DNA of 64,000 nt. Source: Gnetum montanum. Lineage: Eukaryota > Streptophyta > Gnetopsida > Gnetales > Gnetaceae. A model generated the notes under the pieces. It was not told the DNA's origin. It saw only the letters and a program-made list of their open reading frames with translations, and searched no databases. A program made the translations under genes and the position numbers. The stretch spans positions 731,095 to 795,094 of the forward strand of contig MNCI01002989.1 in NCBI GenBank assembly GCA_015680685.1. The letters run 5' to 3'. Shown piece by piece: positions 46,385 to 58,370 of the stretch. The first letter of the stretch is position 1. Every line of letters starts with the position of its first letter.

Positions 46385-49107
46385 TGTAACAACCCCTCTT
46401 CCTACCTTTAGGACAAGGAGCATTATGTGGGGTAAGAGTGGACAACAAAGGTTGATCATGTAGAGTAATGAAATCGATTCATTGTAATGCAGTGAAAGGA
46501 AGTATGGTTAAGTGAGGACCAAGAGAAAAAAGAGATTAAATGATAAGATAATGGGAACAAATTATATCTTTTAATATTAAGATGAATATATATACAATTA
46601 ATAAAGAGTTGAATTATAAGCATCCACTAAAAGAAATCTTACATCAATGACATCATAAATTCCATAATGATATCATCTGAAACATCTTACATAAAGAAAT
46701 ATGATAAGTTCTCATTGCCACTACATAATTCATAATTTATACAAAGTCTCCTATAAAAGATCAAACACATGAATCAAATTTATATACATCTACTTATGAA
46801 TAACATGTAACTTCATCTTGTATTATGAGCATCTCCTAGATACCACATGTACTCCATGCTCTTTCTAGCCCAAAGTACCTACACAGAAAACAAAAATATC
46901 AACTACTGCTGAGTGAGTAACCTTAGCGTCATCTTCTGGCTGAATCAAGGATAGGTAGCCCATGACTATAATGAGTATTATAATGGGTAGGTAGCCCATT
47001 ATAATACTCATCCTCTCCTACTAGATGGGGCTTGCAGCGAGAGCCACATTGGTGCACTGACAGTGGGGGTCAATCTAAAAATCAACTCCAAGTAGCCTCA
47101 TCTCCAACTAGTCACACACTCAATGCTAGCTCCATCATTCAAACACACATCAAAAAATCAAACCATGGCATCATCCAGCCATCTCACAATCATCAAAAGA
47201 TTACTAAATGACATTGATGATGGAGGGACTCAACATCAATTTTACATAAGCTAATAAAAAGACCATCAATCCAACATGTCATCCAAAATCCAAAAATTTG
47301 ACATGTTCTACAATAATTCCAAGATAAAAAATCTAGCATGTCCCATAAAATCCAATGGTCCAAGACTCCAACAAAATCCAATTTAATAGATCCAAATTCC
47401 CCAAGATTTCAACACCCAATCATAAGATCAAACTCAATAAAATTCCAATCCCAAATGTCCAAAGATTCACAATAAATTAAAATTCATATCCCTTCAACAA
47501 TTTGGAATGGGTAATATCCAAAAACTTCAAAAGAGATATAGCAATTTTAATGATCAAAATCAGAAAATGACGCACATCTCTGAACAACTTCACTAGAATT
47601 CAACATCTCAAACAAGTTAATAGGTAAACTAAATAGCTACAAATAAAATTCCCATAACTCACACATCCCAATGAATTTCTTCTTGATTAATGATTCAAAT
47701 CAAAGCTAATATCAATTCTTAGTTACTATAAAAATATTTAAACCATTACAGATTCATAACAATAGATATCTGTCTAACATTATAGAAAATTAGAAATAGA
47801 GACAGAATGAATGACTAACACTAAATTTGATATAACACTATAAAAAAATCAACTTTTTAACTCCTTATACTTCAATTGGAAATCTAACATTCATGTCTAA
47901 GTCTCATAAAAGTTTTAGAAGAAACCAAGCTATAGATATGAAGATAGTAATAGATGAATCTTTGTATCAGATTTCTACATAGATTCAAACAAATTTAGAC
48001 AACCCCCAAAGATGGAACCATGACTATAACTACACATGATTTGTAGTGATTCCACTTGGATATGGAGAGTATATATGTGTAAGTATCATATTAAAATTTC
48101 AGAATCAGAGTTGCAATAAAACCATAGATATATTCTTAACTCTATACCCTACTAAAATTGCTACAATTTTGGATAGTGTTAGAAAAACAACATGTAGCAC
48201 CTCATCTACAATGAATTATGACTTGAGTCCCCATCAAAGTTTTAGATAATATCTTATGGAATTGAAAAATAGGTCAAATCACAACTAGATTCAAAATATA
48301 ATGAGATATATGGACATTTTATCAAGACCTATTCGAATCATTATAAATCCTCAAAAGGCAAAGCTTATAGGAAGTACTATAAATCAGGAAAAATCAACAA
48401 ATCCAACAATGAAAATTGAAATTCATAACATGGCAGTAATATCCATTTCCAAATATGCTAGATCTACAAGATTTAAAATCAATTAAAACAAGACCCAACC
48501 CTGATCTATACAAAAGCTGGTGAACTGAAACAACCATGAAAAGGGAGCCAAGATTACTCACCTAGATGTTGTTAGCTTCTATTACTTAAGCCTTCCCACA
48601 TGCTTCCTAGACCAACAAGATCCTCATACTTCTCCAACCCAAGAGCTAAGAGACCAAGAATACTTTGGGTTAAGGAAGTGGGTGGTACTTAAAGGCTTCT
48701 TCCTTACTCCATCTACTTCGAACCCAGGTGACCTAGCTACCCTCTCCCATCTACCTCTAAGACCAATGTGACTCATCTACCTTTATTTCATTTAATCTAA
48801 GCAATAACCAAAGTGAAATTAAAATTACAAATTACATGAATAAATCACATGACATGCCATTATAGACATCACAACCATACCATGCCCATGCCATTGCCTT
48901 CATGAGAATGTACCATAACTCATTTAGCTAGTTAGTACACACCAATGATAGGTAAAAATCATTAATCATGGATAATGGTAAAAATGAGTAATAAAAATTT
49001 ATCATATGCTAAGAAAAATTAATTTTTCATATATAAAAAAAGTAATTTTAATATTATTAACCATCCTCAAGCATTCAAAAGCTTTTACTAAAATATGTGT
49101 TGTTACA
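46385..49107 (-). repeat. 3' LTR of element 6
   Basis: Plus-strand TGTAACAACCCC...TGTTGTTACA, 2723 bp, ends inverted TGTAACA. It lacks about 490 bp present in the partner (52940-53480), replaced by a short hairpin (46971-47011). Confidence 0.9.
46971..47011. repeat. Perfect 17-bp hairpin at a deletion junction
   Basis: ATGAGTATTATAATGGG, loop TAGGTAG, then the exact inverse complement. It sits exactly where about 490 bp of LTR is missing, and AGGTAGCCCAT appears twice beside it. Confidence 0.9.
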
Positions 49108-49121
49108 TTCTCCCCCCTTAA
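49108..49121 (-). other. Polypurine tract of element 6
   Basis: Minus strand TAAGGGGGGAGAA immediately before the 3' LTR. Confidence 0.9.
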
Positions 49122-49124
49122 GAA

Positions 49125-50500
49125 TCTTCCACTTGGAATATTTTAAGATGGGATGCATATACATTAGACTCAAGTTTCCAAGTTGGTTCTTGAGAACCAT
49201 GACAACTCCATAAGATCTTCACCATTAGATTTGATTTGCTACGTAGTTAACACACCATGCAATCTATAATTTTAATTCAATGTTCAACATAGGAGACATC
49301 AATCTAAAGTTGCACTTCATACCAATCTACTACATGGTTTTCATCAAGAAAATAATGTCACAACATGGATACATGGAATACATCATGCATGTTAGAGAGT
49401 TGTGGTGGTAGACTCACATGATATGCCATCTCTCTAATACCCTAAAAGATATCAAAGGGACTAATGTAACAAGGTATTAATTTACCTTTCTATCCAAAGT
49501 GCATCAAGCCCTTCAGTGGAGAGATTCAAATGAACACCTTGTCTCCTACTACAAACTCAAGAGCCCTCCTTATATGATTTGCATAGCTCACTTGATGATC
49601 TTGAGTATCCTTGAGCCACTCTCGAATTACCTTTATTTTCTCTATGGTGTGAAGGATAATGTCAAAGCTAATTTTTAAACTATCCTCAACTACATCCCAA
49701 CAAAATGGTGTTCTACAAGGTCTACCATGCAAGATCTCATATGGTGCCACCTTCAAACTTGCTTGGTAGTTATTGTTGTAGGAAAAATCTACTAATGGTA
49801 AAAGAATATTTTAAGAATTTGAAAACTATAATGTGCATGTTTGAAGCATGCCTTCTAACACCTGGTTAACCCATTCAACCTATCCATCTATTTGAGGATG
49901 ATATGCTAAACTCAAGTTCAGCCTACTACCTAGGCTCATCATAAAAGCTTCCCAAAATCAAAAGGTGAATTAACATTGCAATCTGATATAATCTTGCTGG
50001 GAATGCCATGTGGTCAAATAATCTCAACAAATATTAATAGTGCTACAACTTTAGCACTAGCTAAATTTTTTGTAGAAAGAAAGCAAGTAGGCCTAACAAG
50101 TCGACAATCACAAGGATAGCATCCTTACCACTCATAGTCCAAAGAAATTTGTTAATGAATTCCATACCAATTACCACCCATTTCCACTCTATAATTATGT
50201 GAGGGTGCAAGTAGCCACTTGGTTATTAATGCTCTAACTTAACTTGTTGACAAATTAAGCACTTTGCTACAAATTCTCCAACTTACTTCTTCATTCCTAG
50301 CCATTAGTACAACTTCTTTAGCATTTGATACATTTTGTCACTACTCAGATGCATTGAAATCAACTGAGGTGAGCCTTCTCTAGCAAACCTTGCCACAAGG
50401 CAATAAGTACACATACTTGATCCTTACAATGAAGCATTCCCAACACTTCTATTGTGACTAACGAATCACTCTATCCCTTAAGTGAATCCCAAGGTTATAA
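49125..50500 (-). pseudogene. Integrase and chromodomain of element 6
   Basis: The open minus block 49756-49526 reads MKVAPYEILHGRPCRTPFCW and ends in RRALEFVVGDKVFI, the integrase C-terminus. It continues SLPPQLSNMHDVFHVSML (about 49370) and then a chromodomain, VKILWSCHGSQEPTWKLES (about 49190), ending close to a GGRM tail before the PPT. Upstream, the catalytic core and zinc region (about 50400-49850) are heavily decayed; pieces such as GMEFINKFLWT and TCWVNQVLEGM-like linker text are seen. The chromodomain targets insertion to heterochromatin in live chromoviruses. Confidence 0.85.
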
Positions 50501-51560
50501 AGTTCACCAACCATCTATCTCAAAGAATTTGTAACCATATTGCTTTTGTCTGGCTAGTACTAGATGGTAAATTCAAAGTTAGCTAATAACACTACCCATC
50601 ATCATAGTCATAGGTTCAATTATGGTTGATTCAAATTATCAATTTCTTTCTGAAGAGATAGTGATGCCAAAACTTAAAGGCAAACACCACTACTCCCAAC
50701 TCAAGAGCATGGGTGGGTAGCATGTCTCATGACACTTCAATTATCTTAAGGCATATGCTATCACCGTGTCCTTCTGCATAAGGATACATCCATACCCTTC
50801 TCCTAATGTATTTTTACATACATCAAAGTATCCTCAAAAGCAACTTGACAATGAGGATCTAAAGAAATCCAATGTCCTTCTGCAATAGCTTCATGAGAGA
50901 TGAAGCAATGTGAGTAGGATCCACTACTATTCTAGCCTCTAAGATAACATGACCTAAGAATTGGATCCCTTGATACCAAAATAAGTACTTTGAAGGTTAA
51001 GCATATAGTTGATGTTCTCTAACTATCTACAAGATGATTCTTAGATGATGCTCATATAGATCATCAATCCTGAATATAGCAATATGTCATCAATGAAAAC
51101 AATGATAAATTGGTCTAATTATGGCTTCATGACACTATTCATGAGATGCATAAACACGACTAAAGCATTAATGATTCCAAATGGTAGAACCAAGAACTCA
51201 TAATGCCCATACCAAGTCCTGAAGACTATCTTAGAAATATCACCTTCTCTAATGCAAACCTAGTGATATCCTGATTTTAAATCTATCTTGAAGAACACTT
51301 GATCTTCCCTCAATTGGTCAAATAAATCATCTATGTAAGGTAAGGGATACATGTTCCTTACCATCACTTGATTTAGTTGCCAATATCCGATGAATAATCT
51401 CATGCTTCCATCCTTCTTTTTGACAAAGAGGATAGGAGCTCTCCAAGGAGATACACTTAGATGAATCAAGTCTTTATCTAAAAGTTTCTAAAGTTGGACT
51501 TTGAGTTTTGCTAATTCGACAGGCCTATGTAGAGCTCTGGAGATAGGTTTAGTACTAGGT
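50500..51560 (-). pseudogene. Reverse transcriptase and RNase H of element 6
   Basis: Open minus block 51469-51260: [59 protein letters not shown] and YH (usual D in IDYRQLN changed to G). The catalytic box FIDDIL lies near 51085. RNase H follows to about 50500 with an ALVVFKFWRHYL-like region and is badly decayed. Confidence 0.9.
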
Positions 51561-51779
51561 TTAAGAACAATCTCAAACTCTACCTCTCATCTTGGAGGCA
51601 AACCTAGCAATTTTGACTAAAAGACATTAGAAAATTCACAAGCTATAGTGATTTGATCAATTCCTAGCAATTAAGAAATCTCACTAACAAATACTACAAA
51701 GTAAGGATGACCTTTTCGAAATAAATGGTAAAAAGATCTTGATGAAGCCAAGTCTATCTTAATATTGGGGGCTTCATGT

Positions 51780-52090
51780 GCACACTCACTTATACACCTT
51801 TTCTGCTACTAAGGATAATGTCTTACAATAACAATCCAAGCTACCCTAGAAATGCACCAAACAATCCATCCCCAAAATGATGTTGTAGTCTCCTAAGCTC
51901 ATGACATGAAGTTCATGAGGCCAAGGAACATCTTGGATGATTAAAGAAACAGATTTATAGGCTACCATTTCCAGCATTAATAGCAAGTCCTTAGACTAGG
52001 GGCTTACATATCAAGCCCACCATTCTAACAACTAACAAATCAACAAAAGCCCTGCTACTACTTTTCTTTAAATACACTGTAGATCTTGGT
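51780..52090 (-). pseudogene. Protease of element 6
   Basis: Minus strand reads DYNIILGMDWLVHF (about 51880), the ILGMDWL box of Tekay proteases. Upstream LLVVRMVGLICKPLV at about 52020 is in the position of the active-site strand, but DSGA is not legible. Confidence 0.7.
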
Positions 52091-52094
52091 TATA

Positions 52095-52320
52095 ATATGT
52101 TCCACTCCATGTCTTGATGGAGGAATTACTTCATATAGTAATTGAAATTAGTTTGGTTTATCCCCTCATTTGAGATTAGTGTTGGGATCACATTCTCTGC
52201 ATGAGGTTCTATTGAAGGTTCCTCCATTCAGATAGAAATAGGTTAAGGAATTAAAGATGGTTGACTAGGTCCAACATCCATCCTTTTACATAAACCATGA
52301 CATTGCCTAGTACTTGCCAT
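52095..52320 (-). pseudogene. gag remnant of element 6
   Basis: ATG at 52320 (MASTRQCHGLCKRMDVG) opens a frame of about 50 codons that then runs straight into protease-region sequence. The capsid and zinc-knuckle regions, normally about 1-1.2 kb, are missing. Confidence 0.65.
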
Positions 52321-52361
52321 TGCTAAACAAACTACAAGAAATGAGGAAATTCCCAAACCTA

Positions 52362-52376
52362 TGCTTTGATACCAAC
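52362..52376 (-). other. Primer-binding site of element 6, initiator tRNA-Met
   Basis: Minus strand TTGGTATCAAAGCAT next to the LTR; canonical TGGTATCAGAGC with one change. Confidence 0.92.
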
Positions 52377-55090
52377 TTGTAACATCCTCCTTCCTACCCT
52401 TAGGATGAAGAACATTACATGGGATAAGAATAGACAACAAAGGTTAGTCATGATAGAGTAATGAAATTGATTTATTCTAACATAGTGAAACAAAGTATGA
52501 TTAATCCATGAACAAGAGGAAGAAGAGATTAAATGATAAGATAATGGGAATAAATTATATCTTTTAATATTAAGATGAATATATATACAAGTAATAAAGA
52601 GTTGAATTATAAGCATCCACTAAAAGAAATCTTACATCAATGACATCATAAATTCCATAATGATCTAATCTAAAACATCTTACATAAAGAAATATGATAA
52701 GTTCTCATTCTCACTACATAATTCATAATCTATACAAAGTCTACTATAAAAGATCAAACAAGTGAATCAAATTAATATACATCTACTTATGAATAACATA
52801 TAATTTCATCTTGTATTATGAGCATCTCCTGGATACCACATGTACTCCATGATCTTCCTAGAATGAAGTACCTATACAAAACAAAAAATTATTAGCTACT
52901 GCTGAGTGAGTAATGTTGGCACCATCTTGCAACCAAATCAAGGACAGGTCTCATGGGAGCTAGGTAGGGCATGACAACCTACAAAACCTTCAAAGCAAAG
53001 CATATCCAAACATACAACCACTACAACATCCAATATCATCTATTGCAAACATGCCAAAAATACAATGCCATGCATCTATCAATGAAAAAAGAAATCCAAA
53101 CACATAACCATCACAAACATCCATCAAGAATGGGATCAATCCATTTGACCATCACAACAATCCAAAACCAACAACTGTCCACTCCAACCATCAACCGAGC
53201 AAAAAAGAAGGCTAGCACACACCGCACTCACTATCAGTGTGTATTAAGTTGTCATAAATACTTTCAAATTTCCAAATCAAAGTTTCCAAAAAAATATCAA
53301 ATTATCATGCACATGGATTTATAATTATTCTCAATGAAACAAGGTGGTCCTTGTGAATCCCCACCAAGATTCAAACCAAGGTGGTTCCTGTGGATCCCCA
53401 CCAAGATTCCCAAACATATTGGTGCTAGAGATGTTCCTATGGATACCAACCTCTAGTATTCTGGAGGAACCAAACAAGATCAATAAGCCATGGATCACCC
53501 TCTCCTACTAGATGGGGCCTGTAGTGAGAGCCACACAAGTGCATTGACAATGGGGATCAATCATAAAAATCAACTCCAGGGAGCCTCATCTCCAACCAAC
53601 CACATACTTGATGCTAGCTCCATCATCCAAACATACATCAAGCAATCAAATCCTATAATCATCTAGTCATCTCATAATCATCAAAAGATTACTAACTGAC
53701 ACTGATGATGGAGGGACTTAACATCCTTTTTACATAAGTCAACAAAAGGACCATCAATCCAACATGTCGTCCAAAATCCAAAAATTTGACATGTTCTACA
53801 AAAATTCCAAGAGCAACAATTTGGCATGTCCCAATAAATCCAATGGTCCAATACTTCAACAAAATCCAATTCAATAGATCCAAATTCTCAAAGATTTCAA
53901 CACCCAATTACAAGATCAAACTCAACAAAATACCAGTCCCAAATGTCCAAATATTCACAATAAATTAAAATTCATAACCCTTCAATAATTTGCAATGGAT
54001 AATATCCAACAACTTCAAAAGAGATATAGCAATGCAAAGGATCAAAATCAGAAAATGATACACATCTGCCAACAACTTTATTAGAATCAACATCTCAAAC
54101 AAGTTAATAGGCAAACTAAACAGTTATAAATAAAACTCTCATAATTCACACATCCCTATAAATTTATTCTTAATTAATGATTCAACTAACAGATAATATC
54201 TATAATTAGTTATTGTAAAAATATTTAAATCAATAAAGATTCACAACAATAGATATGAATCCAACATTATAGAAAATCAGAAACAGAGATAATGAATGAC
54301 TAACAATAAATTTGATATAACTCTATCAAATAATCATCTTTTTAACTTCTTCCACTTTATTTGAAAATATAACATCCACATCTAAGTCTCAAAAATATCT
54401 TAGAAGAAACTGAGCTATAGATATGGAGATATTAATAGATGAATCTTTGTATTAGATTTCTACATAAATTCAAACAAATTCAAATAACCCCCAAAGATGG
54501 AACCATACCTCTAACTAAACATTATACTTTTTAGTGCTTCCACTTGGAGCTTGACAGTATAGGTGGTCTAAGTATCATATTAAAATTTCAAAATCATAGT
54601 CACAATAAAACCAAAGATATGTCCTTAACTCTAGACCCTACTAATATTGGTGCGATTCCAGAAAGCATTGGAAAAAAAACATGTAGCACCTTATTTACAA
54701 TGAATTATGATCTATGCCCCTCATCAAAGTTGTATATAATATCTTAAGAAATCTAAAAATAGGTAGATCACAACTAGATTTGAAATACAAAGAGAGATAT
54801 GGACATTTTACTGATACCTATTTGAATCATTGTAAATCCTCAAAAGGAAAAGTTCATAGGAAGTACTATAAATCAGGAAAAATCAACAAATCTAGCATTA
54901 AAAATTTAGGTTTATAACATGGCAATAATACCCATCCCCAAATATGCTAGATCTACAAGATTTTACATCAATTAAAATAAGAACCAACCCCAATCTGTAT
55001 AAAACCTGGTGAACTGAAACAACCATGAAAAGGGAGCCAAGATTACTCACCCAGTTGTTGTTAGCTTTTGTTACTTGAGTCTTTCCACAT

Positions 55091-55095
55091 GCTCT
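55091..55095. repeat. Target-site duplication of the second solo LTR, left
   Basis: GCTCT; the right copy is ACTCC (56269-56273). The undisturbed partner LTR at 48600 reads GCTTC then CTAGACC, so the original was probably GCTCC. Confidence 0.7.
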
Positions 55096-56268
55096 TGTTA
55101 AATCCCAAAATTGGTAGTTTTAAAATCTTATTTACATATTGTTAATAATTTAATTAGTGTTTAATTAATGTTTATTTTAGTTATTTTAATTTTTTTTAGT
55201 TTACTGTATTTTAGTTTATTATAGTGATGAGTATTAGTTTATTATTATTAGATTATTATTAGTTTATTAGTTTTTATGTACTAAAGACTTCAACCAAAGG
55301 TGCAAGTTTTGTTACTATGTAGCCATGTTGTGGCAGTTGAAGAATCCAATTCCTTGATCTATATTGGTGTTATGTTTTCTAGTTTCTGGTTTTGTTTTTG
55401 CAGTAGTAACAAAAATGCACATTGAGAATTTATGGTGGTAAGGGAGCTATAACTTGGATGTTGATGCTACAATTGGACATTATGCAGGTAATAAGGCATG
55501 GTTCCTAGCCATTTTTATGGCTGCACATTCCTACAACCATTACCTACACAGGCGGTGGTGGTGCACATTACAATGAATGTTACCTATAGGGGTGGTGGTA
55601 GTGGATGTTACAGTGAAAATTACCTACAGGGGTGGTGGCAATGGACATTACAATGGACATTATTTCCATGGCCATTACGCACAGGTGGTGGCTCCTCATG
55701 TTCTAGATCAGTCCTTATAAATTCCCTGCTTAGATGCAATAGAGGGGACAAAGTATAGAAAAAAGGATTCAAGAAATAGATAGAGGATACTATTGAAAGA
55801 ACCACACCAAATTAAATTTTTTTATGCACAAAATTGTGAAGGAAGAGTGTTAATGCTTTATGACAATTAACAACCAACAATGTGTTAAGATTATGAAGTT
55901 GTTGCATTGTAGAGACAATAGAGTAGGGTCACAAATTAGGTGATGTCTCCTTTGTAATCTTCCTTTTTCTCATAAATTTATTTAAATTCAGTTTGGTTTA
56001 ATTAATTGTATTCATCTTTGAACTTAATGTTAGAAGTTAAGGTGAATATTGTTGATTTTACTTATGGGTGACAGCCATAAGTGTGGTGTTCTCAATTGAA
56101 TCTAGATCAAATCGTTGGATGTATGTCTTGATGATCTTTTGACTTTAAACTGTTCCTCCATGGGATATGACTTGTGAGTTTGTCACAAATGAGGTGACAA
56201 TTTCTACAACAAAAGAAATGAAGATAAAGATTAAAGGTATCCAACATTGAATTTTGCTTGGCTCATCA
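55096..56268 (+). mobile_element. Solo LTR in the 5' LTR of element 6
   Basis: 1173 bp, TGTTAAATCCC...GGCTCATCA, absent from the partner LTR, which gives the empty site. Plus-strand TATA TTATAAATTC at 55715-55724, preceded by a tandem (55540-55680) of CATTACCTACAGGGGTGGTGG-like units. No coding domain. Superfamily unknown; a transcribed-looking leader follows the TATA. Confidence 0.8.
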
Positions 56269-56499
56269 ACTCCCTAGACCAACAAGCTCCTCACACTCCT
56301 CCAACGTAGCAAACCTTCAAGCTAAGAGCTAAGAGACCAAGAATGCTTTGGGTTAAGGGAGTGGGTGGTACTTAAAGGCTTATTCCCTACTCCATCTTCT
56401 CTTAACCCATGTGACCTAGCTACCCTCTCTCATCTATCTTCAAGAACCATATGACTCATTTACCTTTCTCCCCTTTAATCTAAGTAATAACCAAAGTAT

Positions 56500-57494
56500 T
56501 ATTATATTTGGTGAAGCTTGGAATAGGCATGCCTTCATGTAATGTTATTTGAGGAATGGTAGGGATTATGGAATCATCCTATTAGAAGTTCATGACCTTC
56601 ACCATTATGTTGTACTGGCTTTGAGTTTTCGTAGCTTCTCAGTAAGGTCCTAAATTAGTTGAAAGGCTTAATATAGGCCTTGTGGACCTCCTTAGGACTC
56701 CACTTAGGGCTCCACAATTTGCAGCTATGAAATGGACAATGTTATTAACTAGAGAGGCCTTATGACTACCATTGCAAGATTGTTGAATAGGGAGAATGAT
56801 GTTTGTATAGGAACATGAGTAATAAAAAAGGGTATTGAAAATAAAGGAATTACATGAAACACATGAAATTTATCTAATAGAAGGACCAACCAAAACTATA
56901 AAAGGTTTAGACATGAAGGGAACTACTGGTAGAGGTTGAGATAATATAATGAAAGGCGTGGAGGTAAACATGGAAGTAAACAAAGAAACAAGTTAAGAGT
57001 TTTGAAACATAGATATCACATAAGATGTTTGGTTTACCACTAAGACTAAATGCATGGGGTTTAACATGGTTAATTTAGGGATGAATTGCTAGAATGAATC
57101 CCCTAGATGAGCATCAGCTTCATAGTATGTCCCAAACTCTTCCTGATATCTAAGTGAAGTTCTAAATTGGCTTTTCTACTTCTTTGTCATCATCTACATT
57201 TACCAATTATGCCAACAAGTACATGTAGAATTTGGATAATTCAATATAGTCATATGGTGAAGGGATGTATTCCTTTCCATCCTTGTGGATCAACTCATAT
57301 TAATGCTTGAAGTAAAACTCCTTGCATAGGATGCATAAACCTACTTGAATTTTTATGCATGTGCAGTTGTAATATTATTCATCATTATTTACATGAACTA
57401 GGTTATGTCCTAACCACCTAACAAACTACCTACACTCTACTATAGCTAGGTCCTTAGGGTCATATACATGAGCGAATTTTTTGTTCAAGGCCAT
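56500..57494 (-). pseudogene. gag N-terminal part of element 3
   Basis: ATG at 57494: MALNKKFAHVYDPKDLAIVE, then NNDEYYNCTCIKIQVGL and YELIHKDGKEYIPSPYDYIE. Element 1 gag reads NDExYNFICMKIQASLF and YELIHKNGxDYVPSSVDFIP in the same order, so homology is secure. The capsid domain is missing from 56500 on. Confidence 0.82.
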
Positions 57495-58347
57495 GACTAC
57501 TATGTTGTGTGGTAAAATAATGCATGGAAAAGCCATTAACTATGTAAGGTCCAAACATCTAAGCAAATAAGGTATAGGTTTTTAATGTCTTAGATAGGTT
57601 GTAGCTTGCAGTATATAAGCTTTTAACCTATAAGCTTGTTTGAATTGTGGCGTATTTAAGGTGTAGCATATGAGAGCTATAACTTGTGGCATATGATAGC
57701 TGTAGCATATGAGACCTATGGCATGTATCATATAAAAGTTATAGCATATGAAGACTATAACTTGTGGTGTATGAGAGGTTTAGCTTGTAGCGTATGAGAG
57801 CTAGATCTTATAGTGTTTGAGAGCAATGGTATATAAGAGTTATAGCTTGCAAGAGATGTAGCATATAAAATATCCAGTGTATTTGAGAAATCAAATTAAA
57901 GCATAAGTATGGAAATGGAGAAAATAAGGTGAACTACAATTGCAATAATAATTTTTAATTTTTTCTAGTGTATTTAAGCAACATTAAGAAAAATGGAAAA
58001 AGGCTTCAACGTATATAGGTAAAAATTCATAGAAAATTTTAAATGTGAAGAATACACGAAAATGTACAAAACTATAAATATAGGGAGCAAGGAAAGCAAT
58101 GTGCATTGTAACTGTAAAAAAAATAATTTTTTATTATTTTGCAAGGAATAGGGAAAGCACCATGCACTACAACTATGAAAATAATAATAATTTTCATTTG
58201 TTTTTTTGTAACTGTAAAACTAAAAACTATTTGTAATGTCAAACACATAAAATAATTTTTACTTTACCAAATATGCTAGCACATAAAGATAAAAATAAGT
58301 AGAGAATTTCTTGTAGTTGAATTTTAGATGAAGAAGTTAGGTACTAG
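57495..58347 (-). other. 5' leader of element 3 with GCATATGAGAGCTA words
   Basis: 57600-57860 contains about twelve 17-30-bp units such as GTAGCATATGAGAGCTATA and ACTTGTGGCATATGAGA. The rest is AT-rich. It occupies the same place as the word-carrying leader of element 1. Confidence 0.8.
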
Positions 58348-58364
58348 TCCTCCTTCTAGTGCTA
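58348..58364 (-). other. Primer-binding site of element 3
   Basis: Minus strand TAGCACTAGAAGGAGGA, the counterpart of 20878-20894. Confidence 0.6.
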
Positions 58365-58370
58365 GAAAAC

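Larger units (their letters stand above)
46385..56496 (-). mobile_element. Tekay-type chromovirus without gag, nested in element 3 (element 6)
   Basis: Direct LTRs 46385-49107 and 52378-56496 (the latter truncated and carrying a solo LTR) enclose only 3.3 kb. Minus-strand order is PBS, gag start, protease, RT, RNase H, integrase, chromodomain, PPT. The initiator tRNA-Met PBS, chromodomain and RT wording indicate the Tekay/Del chromovirus group. Most of gag is deleted, so it could only have moved with help, or was deleted after insertion. Left flank TATAT cannot be matched because the right LTR end is missing. Confidence 0.9.
52378..56496 (-). repeat. 5' LTR of element 6, interrupted and truncated
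   Basis: Aligns with 46385-48814. It carries 490 bp the partner lacks (with a GGTGGTYCYTGTGRATCCCC tandem at 53343-53410) and a solo LTR (55096-56268). The last 293 bp (counterpart 48815-49107) are missing at 56496, where element 3 gag begins. Confidence 0.88.

Noticed and set aside
55498-55758. 86-codon plus ORF with Gly/Trp repeats
   Set aside because: Produced by the U3 tandem repeat of the solo LTR upstream of its TATA box.
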